This document shows, piece after piece, positions 1-7,177 of a stretch of 64,000 nucleotides of DNA. The translations under genes and the position numbers were made by a program. This stretch comes from Celeribacter arenosi (lineage in GTDB: Bacteria; Pseudomonadota; Alphaproteobacteria; Rhodobacterales; Rhodobacteraceae). The notes below the pieces were generated by a model. The model was not told the DNA's origin. It was given only the letters and a program-made list of their open reading frames with translations, and did not search any database. The stretch lies in the NCBI RefSeq assembly GCF_039539485.1, contig NZ_BAABDF010000005.1:62001-126000 (forward strand), in the 5' to 3' direction. Each line of letters begins with the position of its first letter. Position 1 is the first letter of the stretch.

Positions 1-2
1 CG

Positions 3-767
3 AACAACGCCGGCGAAGCAGCATCGGAGCCTGACGGCGAAAACGCGACCATCGTTGTGGCTGAACCCCAAGGTGAATTGCAGGGGTTGGGGTCAACTTT
101 GGCGCTCGCGCCGCCTGTGATTGCGCAACTCGTTTTCACTTTGCTCCTGCTGTTTTTCCTGCTGGCCTCTGGCGACATGTTCCTCGAAAAAGTCGTGCAG
201 GCCGCGCCAACAAAGACCGAAAAGCGCCGTGTGGTCGAAGTGGTTTTCGACATTGAACGCAAACTCTCGCGCTACCTGTTTACCATCACGCTCATCAACG
301 CGGGGCTGGGCGCCTCCATCGGGATTGCGATGTGGCTGCTCGGTATGCCGAACCCTCTGTTGTTCGCGGTGATCGGTTTCCTGTTCAATTTCGCCCCCTA
401 TATCGGCGCCCTTGCGGGGACGGGCATTGCGATGGCTGTCGGGATCGTGTCGCTCGACACGCTTTGGGCAGGTGTCGGCGCAGGCGCCATCTATTTTGCG
501 CTGACCTCGATTGAGGGGCAGCTGGTGACGCCATGGTTCGTGGGCCGCAACCTGCGGCTCAACACGGTCGTGGTCTTTGTCTCGGTGATGTTCTGGGCGT
601 GGCTGTGGTCCGCTGTGGGTATCCTCGTGGCAACGCCGCTTCTCGTCGCGCTCAGAGTGCTGTGCGACCACATTCCCTCACTCGCGCCAATCGGGGCGAT
701 GTTGTCGGAAAGGGACCGCCCGGGGGATAAGGCCGCCCCTGCACCCGGCAATCCGGAACGTCAGTAG
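3..767 (+). CDS. AI-2E family transporter (PerM/UPF0118), C-terminal part
   Basis: The frame is open from the left window edge, so the N-terminus is missing; 254 residues are visible. Several hydrophobic helices follow a soluble stretch, and the C-terminal section carries the motif PWFVGRNLRLNTVVVF and a final helix pair typical of AI-2E/PerM membrane proteins. Family members are multi-pass inner-membrane proteins linked to export of autoinducer-2 or to ion antiport; the substrate here cannot be told. The charged tail after the last helix is probably cytoplasmic. It is convergent with the RTX gene, and the two coding regions overlap by 7 bases at their stop codons. Confidence 0.85.
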   Translation, partial: NNAGEAASEPDGENATIVVAEPQGELQGLGSTLALAPPVIAQLVFTLLLLFFLLASGDMFLEKVVQAAPTKTEKRRVVEVVFDIERKLSRYLFTITLINAGLGASIGIAMWLLGMPNPLLFAVIGFLFNFAPYIGALAGTGIAMAVGIVSLDTLWAGVGAGAIYFALTSIEGQLVTPWFVGRNLRLNTVVVFVSVMFWAWLWSAVGILVATPLLVALRVLCDHIPSLAPIGAMLSERDRPGDKAAPAPGNPERQ

Positions 768-1585
768 AACCCGACTCTGGTGTAGGTGATGAATGGGATG
801 TCGGCCGCACCGAGTCCTTCCAGAAACATGATGTCCTGCCCGTCGAAATGGAGCATTAGACCGCCCGCGACCTCGAACAACTCCACAAGGGTTTCGTCGT
901 GCCCCGTGCCCTGCCAGATCAGTTCGATCGCATCCTCGGCGGGGTCAAAATCGGTGACCGTAATCACGTCATCGCGGTCTGTCACAAGGCCCGCGATCTG
1001 ATCCGCCCCGGTACCCAGTGTCACCGTGTCGCCGTCATCGGCAAGAACAAAGTCCGCGCCTGCACCCGCGTCGATAATGTCGGCGGCGTCCGTGTCCTGC
1101 GCATCCAGCGCCGCGATTTCGTCGTTGCCATTACCGCCATCGATCACATTTGAGCCGTTTTGATCGACGATCACATCGTCGCCGTCGCCGCCGTAGATCC
1201 TGTCGTCGCCGGTCTGGCGGTAGTTGCCAACGAACACGTCTTCTTCGTCATAGGCAGAGCCGCTTACGTCGTCGCCATCTCCGAGGTCGATCAGATCGTC
1301 GCCAAAGCCGCCTTCGATCGCGTCGTTGCCGTCACCGCCGTTCAGGGTGTCATTGCCAGCGTTGCCAAAGATTATGTCGTCGCCGCCATTGCCATCCACA
1401 ATGTCAAAGCCCCCACCGGCGGAAATCATGTCACCCACGTCTGTGCCAATGATGTGCTCGGCGGCGTCCGTGCCGTTGAAGTCTTCGCCTTCGCTCACTT
1501 CTACGGTCGGGATATCATCGCCCGAAAACAACCAAAGCAATCCGATGCCTATCAATGCAGGCAGGAAGAATAGACCAAATTCCAT
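761..1585 (-). CDS. Small membrane-anchored RTX (hemolysin-type calcium-binding) repeat protein
   Basis: The 274-residue protein begins with a hydrophobic segment (about residues 3-20, MEFGLFFLPALIGIGLLWLF) and then becomes very acidic, with glycine/aspartate-rich nonapeptide repeats such as GGDGNDAIEG and GGDGDDVIV between about residues 55 and 165. Such repeats form calcium-binding beta-rolls. No enzymatic domain is seen, and the single N-terminal helix suggests an anchor or uncleaved signal instead of the usual RTX type I secretion tail. I start at the ATG at 1585, preceded by a GGGGTGA motif; a TTG seven codons upstream is possible. Function is unknown. Confidence 0.75.
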   Translation of the reverse strand: MEFGLFFLPALIGIGLLWLFSGDDIPTVEVSEGEDFNGTDAAEHIIGTDVGDMISAGGGFDIVDGNGGDDIIFGNAGNDTLNGGDGNDAIEGGFGDDLIDLGDGDDVSGSAYDEEDVFVGNYRQTGDDRIYGGDGDDVIVDQNGSNVIDGGNGNDEIAALDAQDTDAADIIDAGAGADFVLADDGDTVTLGTGADQIAGLVTDRDDVITVTDFDPAEDAIELIWQGTGHDETLVELFEVAGGLMLHFDGQDIMFLEGLGAADIPFITYTRVGFY

Positions 1586-1743
1586 GAAATCACCCCAGTC
1601 GCGCAAACATTCAACGACGACGCTACTGCGCCGTACCCCCGCAAAGCAGTTTGACAGTGGCGATGGCGCGCCGTCAATCGCGCGTCACTATTGTCGCCGT
1701 AGGGTGGACAGTGTCCGACAGAATTCGCGGTTTGTGTGGGGAT

Positions 1744-2064
1744 TCAGGGGGTATCGTCGCTCCGCACATTCTCTGCAAAGGCGGTTTTGAATGCTGCCTG
1801 TTTTTCGGCGGAGGCCGCGGACTGATTCTGTGATTTCCAGTCCTCGTAGGGCATCCCGTAGTAGAGCTTGCGCGCGTCTTCCTTTGACATCTCGATGCCG
1901 CGTTCGTTTGCGGCCTCCTGCACCCAGCGGCTTAGGCAGTTGCGGCAGAAACCGGCGAGATTCATCATGTCGATATTCTGCACATCCGGCCGTTTGTTCA
2001 TCAGATGGTCGCGAAGGGTGCGAAAAGCGGCGGCTTCGATTTCGATGCGGGTTTGGTCGTCCAT
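1744..2064 (-). CDS. DUF1244 family protein
   Basis: This small soluble protein of 106 residues carries the conserved DUF1244 core: MNLAGFCRNCLSRW around residues 35-48, followed by YYGMPYEDWK near residue 72. The two cysteines of FCRNC could bind metal or form a disulfide, but the family has no established function. It is widespread in Alphaproteobacteria as a single-copy gene. A GGAGA sequence precedes the ATG. It lies 10 bases downstream of the N-formylglutamate amidohydrolase gene on the same strand, so the two are probably co-transcribed. Confidence 0.8.
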   Translation of the reverse strand: MDDQTRIEIEAAAFRTLRDHLMNKRPDVQNIDMMNLAGFCRNCLSRWVQEAANERGIEMSKEDARKLYYGMPYEDWKSQNQSAASAEKQAAFKTAFAENVRSDDTP

Positions 2065-2074
2065 CGCGGTCTCC

Positions 2075-2848
2075 TTACAGGCCGGTTTCGGTCAATGTCT
2101 CGCTCAGAATGGGCGCCAGTAGGTTCGCCCATTTTTCCTGGTCGTCTTCGGTTTCAATCAGATCGGAGCGCAGTTCAATGAGAACGTTCAACCGCCCGTG
2201 GTGCAAAGCGTGCCGGTCAATGGCGTCTCCCGGCAGGTGTCCGTCATAGGGCTCATTATCGCCGACGCAAAACCGCTCGCCCAGACGTGCGGCTTCACCC
2301 GCCAGCGTTTCACTTGCCCGCAGCGCAGCAATGAGCGGAGTGGTGAACCGTTTGTCATAGGCCGACAGGATTCCGATTTGCCATGGCCTGCGGGGGCGGT
2401 CTTTCAGTTGTGGTGTAAACGAGTGGACGGCGCAGATCACCACATCTTCGCGCCGCGCGGCGATCCGTTCGTAGGCCTCATGGTAGGGACGGTGAAACGC
2501 ATCAAGGCGGCGCGTGATTTCGACCGGATCGGCATGCCGGTTCTTTTGGATGATCGTACCATCGTAAAGCTTCATCACGAGGGTGGGGTCGTGTTCACCG
2601 CGGTTGGGGTCGATCACCAGCCGCGAAAAGTCGGTTTCGATACAGGGGCTGTCGAGCGCCTGCGCCAAGGCGCGCGTGACGCCCTGCGCGCCGATGTCAT
2701 AGGCAATGTGGCGGTCCATGTCCGACGCGGGCAGCCCGAGATCCCCGTCGAGGCAGTCGGGCACACGGTTTGTCGCATGGTCACAGGTCAACAGCCAGCG
2801 CCCGGGGCGCTCTTCTCCGATAATGTTGTATGAGGGATGAGGGGTCAT
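2075..2848 (-). CDS. N-formylglutamate amidohydrolase family protein
   Basis: The 257-residue protein matches the N-formylglutamate amidohydrolase (HutG-like) family, zinc-dependent enzymes releasing glutamate from N-formyl-L-glutamate in histidine degradation. Visible family landmarks are CDHATNRVP near residue 22, the DIGAQGVTRAL segment near residue 50 and the ICAVHSFTP segment near residue 137. No other hut gene is nearby, so it may act on another N-acyl amide. I chose the ATG at 2848, preceded by GAAGGA, over the ATG at 2872. DUF1244 follows after 10 bases. Confidence 0.85.
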   Translation of the reverse strand: MTPHPSYNIIGEERPGRWLLTCDHATNRVPDCLDGDLGLPASDMDRHIAYDIGAQGVTRALAQALDSPCIETDFSRLVIDPNRGEHDPTLVMKLYDGTIIQKNRHADPVEITRRLDAFHRPYHEAYERIAARREDVVICAVHSFTPQLKDRPRRPWQIGILSAYDKRFTTPLIAALRASETLAGEAARLGERFCVGDNEPYDGHLPGDAIDRHALHHGRLNVLIELRSDLIETEDDQEKWANLLAPILSETLTETGL

Positions 2849-2986
2849 GTTTCCTTCACCAATGGCTGTCATCCCCTATCTAGGCGGTTTGATCGGAAAG
2901 GGCCAGTTGTGCCGCGCCCACCTTTGCGGCATAGAAGAGGTGGCCCACCGCGAACGAGACAATGACCGAAAGGAAGTAAGGCTGAT

Positions 2987-4432
2987 ATGAGACGCCTTCG
3001 AAATGTGAAGATCGTGGCGACCTTGGGGCCGGCCTCGAACGATTACGATACAATCCGTGCTCTTTCGGAGGCCGGAGCCGATGTGTTCCGCCTGAACATG
3101 AGCCATGGAGAGCACGACGAAATCCGCGTGCGCCATGCGATCATCCGCAAGGTCGAGACCGACCTCGGTCGACCGATCGCCATTCTCGCCGACCTTCAGG
3201 GTCCAAAGCTGCGCGTGGGCAAATTTGGCACCGGCGCGCATGACCTCGAAGACGGCGATAAATTCCGCCTCGATCTCGACGATGCGCCTGGCGACGGGAA
3301 ACGCGTCCAGCTTCCCCATCCCGAAATTTTTGCCGCTTTGCGCCCGGGTGCAAACCTGTTGGTGAATGACGGCAAAATCCGCCTGAAAGTCGAAGACTGC
3401 GGTGACGATTATGCCAACTGCGTTGTCGTTGTCGGTGGGACAATTTCCAACCGCAAGGGTGTGAACGTTCCTGACGTTGTGCTGCCCCTCGCGGCGCTTT
3501 CGGAAAAGGATCTCAAAGATCTCGAGTTCGTCTGCGAACTCGGTGTCGACTGGGTCGCCCTGTCGTTTGTGCAGCGTCCCGAAGACGTGCTGCAAGCGAA
3601 AGACCTCGTCAAAGGCCGCGCCTCGGTTCTCGCGAAGATCGAAAAGCCATCGGCGGTCGAAGATTTCGACAATATCCTCGCTGTGTCCGATGGCATCATG
3701 GTTGCGCGTGGCGATCTGGGTGTCGAACTGCCGGTTCAGGCCGTTCCGCCGATCCAGAAACGCCTCGTTCGCAAATGTCGCACGGCGGCTAAACCCGTCA
3801 TCGTCGCAACACAGATGCTTGAGTCGATGATCGAGAGCCCGATGCCAACGCGCGCTGAGGTCTCCGACGTTGCGACCGCGATTTACGAAGGTGCGGATGC
3901 AATCATGTTGTCGGCTGAATCTGCTGCGGGCAACTATCCGATCGAAGCGGTTACTACGATGAACAACGTGGCGATGGAGGTCGAAAGCGACAGCGTCTAT
4001 CGCGAAGTCATCGACGCCTCGCGCAATGCGGTCAAAACCACCGTCGCGGACGCAATTGTGTCGGCGGCGCGCGAGATTGCCGAAACCACCGATGTGAAAG
4101 CCATCGTGTGCTACTCCGAGAGCGGCACAACCGCTGCCCTCACCGCGCGCGAACGCCCGCATGTGCCGATCATTGCGATGACCTCGCGACGCGGTACGGC
4201 GCGCAAGCTCTGTCTGTATTGGGGCATGCATTGTGTGATGACCGGCGAAGTCGAACGGTTCAAAATGGCCGTGGTAAATGCTGCACGTGCGGCACGCACC
4301 TCCGGGTTCGCAACCGAGGACGACAAGATCGTCGTCACAGCCGGCATTCCGTTCAACCAACCCGGCTCGACCAACATCCTTCGGGTCGCTCCCTGCGAGG
4401 AGCGGTTGATTTTTAACACCGATCCCGAATAA
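2987..4432 (+). CDS. pyk: Pyruvate kinase
   Basis: The 481-residue protein has the full pyruvate kinase layout: an N-terminal TIM barrel beginning KIVATLGPAS, an inserted B domain with NDGKIRLKV, the catalytic segment ATQMLESMI and MPTRAEVSDVATAIYEGADAI, and a C-terminal alpha/beta domain. It transfers phosphate from phosphoenolpyruvate to ADP at the end of glycolysis in the cytoplasm. A GGAAG sequence precedes the ATG. A short gene for a small membrane protein follows 30 bases downstream. It is divergent from the amidohydrolase gene, with about 138 bases between starts. Confidence 0.97.
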   Translation: MRRLRNVKIVATLGPASNDYDTIRALSEAGADVFRLNMSHGEHDEIRVRHAIIRKVETDLGRPIAILADLQGPKLRVGKFGTGAHDLEDGDKFRLDLDDAPGDGKRVQLPHPEIFAALRPGANLLVNDGKIRLKVEDCGDDYANCVVVVGGTISNRKGVNVPDVVLPLAALSEKDLKDLEFVCELGVDWVALSFVQRPEDVLQAKDLVKGRASVLAKIEKPSAVEDFDNILAVSDGIMVARGDLGVELPVQAVPPIQKRLVRKCRTAAKPVIVATQMLESMIESPMPTRAEVSDVATAIYEGADAIMLSAESAAGNYPIEAVTTMNNVAMEVESDSVYREVIDASRNAVKTTVADAIVSAAREIAETTDVKAIVCYSESGTTAALTARERPHVPIIAMTSRRGTARKLCLYWGMHCVMTGEVERFKMAVVNAARAARTSGFATEDDKIVVTAGIPFNQPGSTNILRVAPCEERLIFNTDPE

Positions 4433-4462
4433 TGGCCGCGTAAATCACGCGCGGGGTCCGAC

Positions 4463-4693
4463 ATGAATTCGCTTGATACCGATCTGTTTCTTGTACTCGG
4501 CTCGATCATTGCACTTTTGTCGGTCCCTGCCGTGATCGGCGCGTTTTCGGATTCGCGTCCGCCCCGTGCCGCCGCGATCCTGCTTATGCTGGGTGGCGGG
4601 TTGATCGTTTTGGCGATCACACAGCATCCGGGCGGCTACACAATTACCGATCTGCCAGACACGGTTTATCGCGTGATTGGGCGGATCTTCTAG
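4463..4693 (+). CDS. Small two-helix membrane protein, function unknown
   Basis: The 76-residue product has two predicted transmembrane helices, about residues 8-27 and 36-53, separated by a short basic loop (SRPPRAA), and a C-terminal tail of about 23 residues. I do not recognise a named family. Its position, 30 bases after pyk and upstream of rpmI, suggests co-transcription with pyk. A GGGGTCC sequence lies just before the ATG. Codon use resembles that of its neighbours, which supports a real gene. Confidence 0.65.
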   Translation: MNSLDTDLFLVLGSIIALLSVPAVIGAFSDSRPPRAAAILLMLGGGLIVLAITQHPGGYTITDLPDTVYRVIGRIF

Positions 4694-4818
4694 GAAATCA
4701 CGTCTTCGCGCTTGTCAAACGTCTTTCGGGGATGTAGATGCACGCGCTCATGGTGCGTGGCCGGCGACAGTGGCATGCCGAGTCGCGCGTAATAACCATC
4801 GATCTAAAGGAGATGGAA

Positions 4819-5019
4819 ATGCCCAAGATGAAGACCAAGTCGAGCGCCAAAAAGCGCTTTAAAATGACTGCCTCTGGCAAAGTCAAAGCAGGTCAGGCCG
4901 GCAAACGCCACGGCATGATCAAACGTACAACGAAATTTATCCGTGACGCACGTGGCACCACCACGCTCTCCGCACCTGATGCGAAGATCGTGAAGTCCTA
5001 CATGCCGTACGACCGTTAA
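4819..5019 (+). CDS. rpmI: 50S ribosomal protein L35
   Basis: The 66-residue, strongly basic protein starts MPKMKTKSSAKKRFK and has the L35 pattern of Lys/Arg/Gly-rich sequence, including KRHGMIKRT in the middle. It is a late-assembling component of the large ribosomal subunit. The start follows AAAGGAGATGG at good spacing; upstream in-frame ATGs lack homology and are rejected. rplT follows after 15 bases. In many bacteria infC precedes rpmI-rplT, but here infC is not adjacent. Confidence 0.96.
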   Translation: MPKMKTKSSAKKRFKMTASGKVKAGQAGKRHGMIKRTTKFIRDARGTTTLSAPDAKIVKSYMPYDR

Positions 5020-5034
5020 GAAGGAGCCAGACAC

Positions 5035-5397
5035 ATGTCCCGCACCAAAGGTGGTACTGTAACCCACGCCCGTCACCGCAAAGTCATCAAAGCCGCAAAA
5101 GGCTATTATGGCGCGCGCAGCACGAACTTCCGCACTGCAACGCAGGCCGTCGACAAAGCGAACCAATACGCAACGCGCGACCGTAAGAACCGCAAGCGCA
5201 ACTTCCGCGCTCTGTGGATCCAGCGGATCAACGCAGCTGTTCGCAGCCACGACGAAGCGCTGACATACTCCAAGTTCATCAACGGCCTGTCGCTCGCCGG
5301 TATCGAAGTGGACCGTAAAGTCCTCGCCGATCTCGCGATCCACGAGCCCGAAGCGTTTACAGCCATCGTCGATAAGGCGAAGGCCGCGCTCGCGTAA
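5035..5397 (+). CDS. rplT: 50S ribosomal protein L20
   Basis: The 120-residue basic protein begins MSRTKGGTVTHARHRKVIK and contains the L20 core GYYGARS and RDRKNRKRNFRALWIQRIN. L20 binds 23S rRNA early in assembly and in some bacteria represses its own operon by binding the mRNA leader; no clear leader copy of that site can be shown here. It forms an operon with rpmI and is followed by a strong hairpin with a T-run before pheS. Confidence 0.97.
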   Translation: MSRTKGGTVTHARHRKVIKAAKGYYGARSTNFRTATQAVDKANQYATRDRKNRKRNFRALWIQRINAAVRSHDEALTYSKFINGLSLAGIEVDRKVLADLAIHEPEAFTAIVDKAKAALA

Positions 5398-5424
5398 GCA
5401 CCCGATCAGGGTTCAGAACTTAGG

Positions 5425-5466
5425 GAAGCCGCGGACCTGAAAAGGGTCTCGCGGCTTCTTGTTTTT
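5425..5466 (+). terminator. Rho-independent terminator between rplT and pheS
   Basis: GAAGCCGCG (5425-5433) pairs with CGCGGCTTC (5450-5458), with an inner GACC/GGTC extension, and TTGTTTTT follows. It probably ends the rpmI-rplT transcript. In enterobacteria pheS is preceded by an attenuator with a Phe-rich leader peptide; no such peptide is visible here, so simple termination is the favoured reading. Confidence 0.75.
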
Positions 5467-5514
5467 CAGCCCGCGCATGATATGCCACGGGCAAGTGAAA
5501 AGAAGGGGTCGGGC

Positions 5515-6585
5515 ATGGACGATCTAAAGGCCAAATACCTCACCGCGATCAACGCGGCAGGCGACGAAGCGACGCTCGAAGACATCCGTCTTCAGGCCGT
5601 CGGCAAAAAGGGCGAAGTGGCTCTGGCCATGCGTGAATTGGGTAAAATGACACCCGAAGAGCGTCAGGTTCAGGGCCCTAAGCTCAATGCGCTCAAAGAC
5701 GAAATCAACAGCGCGCTAAGCGCCAAAAAAGTCGCGCTCGAAGATGCCGCCCTGGACGAACGTCTGGCGGGTGAATGGCTCGACGTGACGCTGCCTGCGC
5801 GCCGGCGTCCGCAGGGCACGATCCATCCGGTGTCCCGCGTTTCCCAAGAGATTTACGCGATTTTCGCCGATCTCGGTTTCGCCGTCGCCGAAGGCCCGCA
5901 GATCGAGGATGACTGGCACAACTTCGACGCGCTCAACATCCCGCCGCATCACCCCGCGCGCCAAGAGCACGACACCTTCTACATGCACCGCGGTGAGGGC
6001 GACAATCGCCCCCCCAATGTGCTGCGCACCCACACCAGCCCCGTGCAAATCCGCTCTATGTTGGACCAAGGCGCGCCGATCCGCGTCATCGCGCCGGGCC
6101 GTGTGTATCGCTGCGACTACGACCAGACCCACACCCCGATGTTCCATCAGGTCGAAGGCATGGCGATCGACAAAGACATCTCCATGGCGAACCTCAAATG
6201 GGTGCTGGAAGAGTTCTTCACCGCCTTCTTCGGCACCAACGTCAAAACCCGCTTTCGCGCCTCCCACTTCCCCTTCACGGAGCCCTCAGCAGAGGTCGAT
6301 ATCCAGTGCAAATGGGAAAACGGCACCGTGACTGTGGGCGAAGGCGATGATTGGCTCGAAGTCCTCGGCTCCGGCATGATGCATCCGAATGTGTTGAAAT
6401 CGGGCGGGATTGATCCGGCTGAATGGCAGGGCTTTGCCTTTGGTATGGGCATCGACCGTCTGGCGATGCTCAAATACGGCATCCCCGACCTGCGCGCCTT
6501 CTTTGACTCCGACCTGCGCTGGCTGCGCCACTACGGGTTTTCACCGCTGAGCGTTCCAACGCTGGCGGGGGGGATAAGTGGGTGA
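5515..6585 (+). CDS. pheS: Phenylalanine--tRNA ligase alpha subunit
   Basis: The 356-residue protein joins phenylalanine to tRNA-Phe as part of the alpha2beta2 synthetase. An N-terminal coiled-coil arm (about residues 1-85) is followed by the class II catalytic core, with FHQVEGMAID near residue 209 and the motif 3 region GFAFGMGIDRLAMLKYG near residue 305. The ATG at 5515 (MDDLKAKY) is chosen because it begins the usual N-terminus and follows AAGAAGGGG; an ATG 11 codons upstream would add an atypical extension. pheT lies downstream, separated by the ASCH gene. Confidence 0.97.
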   Translation: MDDLKAKYLTAINAAGDEATLEDIRLQAVGKKGEVALAMRELGKMTPEERQVQGPKLNALKDEINSALSAKKVALEDAALDERLAGEWLDVTLPARRRPQGTIHPVSRVSQEIYAIFADLGFAVAEGPQIEDDWHNFDALNIPPHHPARQEHDTFYMHRGEGDNRPPNVLRTHTSPVQIRSMLDQGAPIRVIAPGRVYRCDYDQTHTPMFHQVEGMAIDKDISMANLKWVLEEFFTAFFGTNVKTRFRASHFPFTEPSAEVDIQCKWENGTVTVGEGDDWLEVLGSGMMHPNVLKSGGIDPAEWQGFAFGMGIDRLAMLKYGIPDLRAFFDSDLRWLRHYGFSPLSVPTLAGGISG

Positions 6586-6647
6586 GTTTTTCGGCGGGCA
6601 CGAAAATGAACGTTGCCGCCAAATGACGCTCGAACAGGCTATTGCAC

Positions 6648-6680
6648 GGAGATCAAACTGACATGACCTTGATGATCTCC
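6648..6680 (+). promoter_or_regulatory. Hairpin enclosing a possible leader-peptide start
   Basis: GGAGATCA (6648-6655) is perfectly complementary to TGATCTCC (6673-6680), leaving a 17-base loop. The left arm contains the only Shine-Dalgarno-like GGAG upstream of the small ORF at 6663, and the loop contains its ATG. Folding would therefore hide the ribosome site. Whether it is functional is inference from sequence alone. Confidence 0.35.
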
Positions 6681-6707
6681 TACCTCAACTCACGGACCGC
6701 GCCATGA
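6663..6707 (+). CDS. Possible 14-residue leader peptide overlapping the ASCH gene
   Basis: An ATG at 6663 opens a 14-codon frame (MTLMISYLNSRTAP) whose TGA overlaps the ATG of the ASCH gene in an ATGA junction. A GGAG lies 11 bases upstream of this ATG, whereas the ASCH start has no convincing ribosome site of its own. This arrangement fits translational coupling. The peptide is not Phe-rich, so a classical pheST attenuation leader is not supported. It could also be a chance frame. Confidence 0.3.
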   Translation: MTLMISYLNSRTAP

Positions 6708-7132
6708 CCACCGACGACAACATGGAAGACCTCCAAGTCACCTATCCCGGCGCGGGCACTTTTCGTCTGGCCGAGACAGAGGGCCGTGTGGCGCACCTGA
6801 ATAAACTCGTCACTGCGGGCAAGAAAACCGCGACCTGCCTGCCGTGGGCTGAGTTTGAGGGCGACGCCGATTCCCTTCCACAGGTCGGGCGCTGCGATAT
6901 CATCGCCAATTGGGATGGCACCCCCGCCGCCGTGGTGCGCACCGTGAGCGTGGATAAGGTCAAGTTCCGCCGCGTGACCCCCGCCATGGCATTGGCCGAG
7001 GGCGAAGATGCCGACCTCGACGCATGGCGCAAACGCACCGCCAAGGCCTTTGGCAAAAACGGCACATTGGACCCCGACACTCTGTTGGTGTTTGAAACAT
7101 TCGAACTGGTTGAGGATCTCGGCGAAAGATAA
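6704..7132 (+). CDS. ASCH domain-containing protein
   Basis: The 142-residue soluble protein matches the ASCH fold, a beta-barrel related to PUA domains and predicted to bind RNA or nucleotides. Recognisable parts are GKKTATCLPWAE near residue 38, GRCDIIANWDGTPAAVVRT near residues 65-83, and the acidic signature AEGEDADLDAWR near residue 105. Some ASCH proteins act on modified nucleosides or as RNases. It lies between pheS and pheT on the same strand, 45 bases before pheT, suggesting co-expression with the synthetase. The start overlaps a possible leader peptide; an internal ATG at 6722 is an alternative. Confidence 0.82.
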   Translation: MTTDDNMEDLQVTYPGAGTFRLAETEGRVAHLNKLVTAGKKTATCLPWAEFEGDADSLPQVGRCDIIANWDGTPAAVVRTVSVDKVKFRRVTPAMALAEGEDADLDAWRKRTAKAFGKNGTLDPDTLLVFETFELVEDLGER

Positions 7133-7177
7133 CGCCGCAATGATCCCCCCGCATCGGCGGGAAAAGGAGACGACGAC

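Noticed and set aside
1150..1460. Repetitive DNA that could suggest a CRISPR-like or tandem repeat array
   Set aside because: The repetition is explained by the Gly/Asp nonapeptide codons of the RTX protein, with no constant repeat-spacer pattern.
2880..2990. A minus-strand reading between pyk and the amidohydrolase gene that looks like a short membrane helix (YFLSVIVSFAVGHLFYAA)
   Set aside because: No ATG, GTG or TTG start could be placed in that frame before it enters pyk, so a gene cannot be supported.
2876..4360. A 494-codon minus-strand frame opposite pyk, and other long antisense frames (e.g. 57516-59045, 7892-9472)
   Set aside because: All are shadows of conserved genes on the other strand, with no homology and atypical composition.
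5398..5514. A Phe-rich leader peptide and attenuator before pheS
   Set aside because: The hairpin is explained as the rplT terminator, and no short Phe-rich frame with a ribosome site is present.
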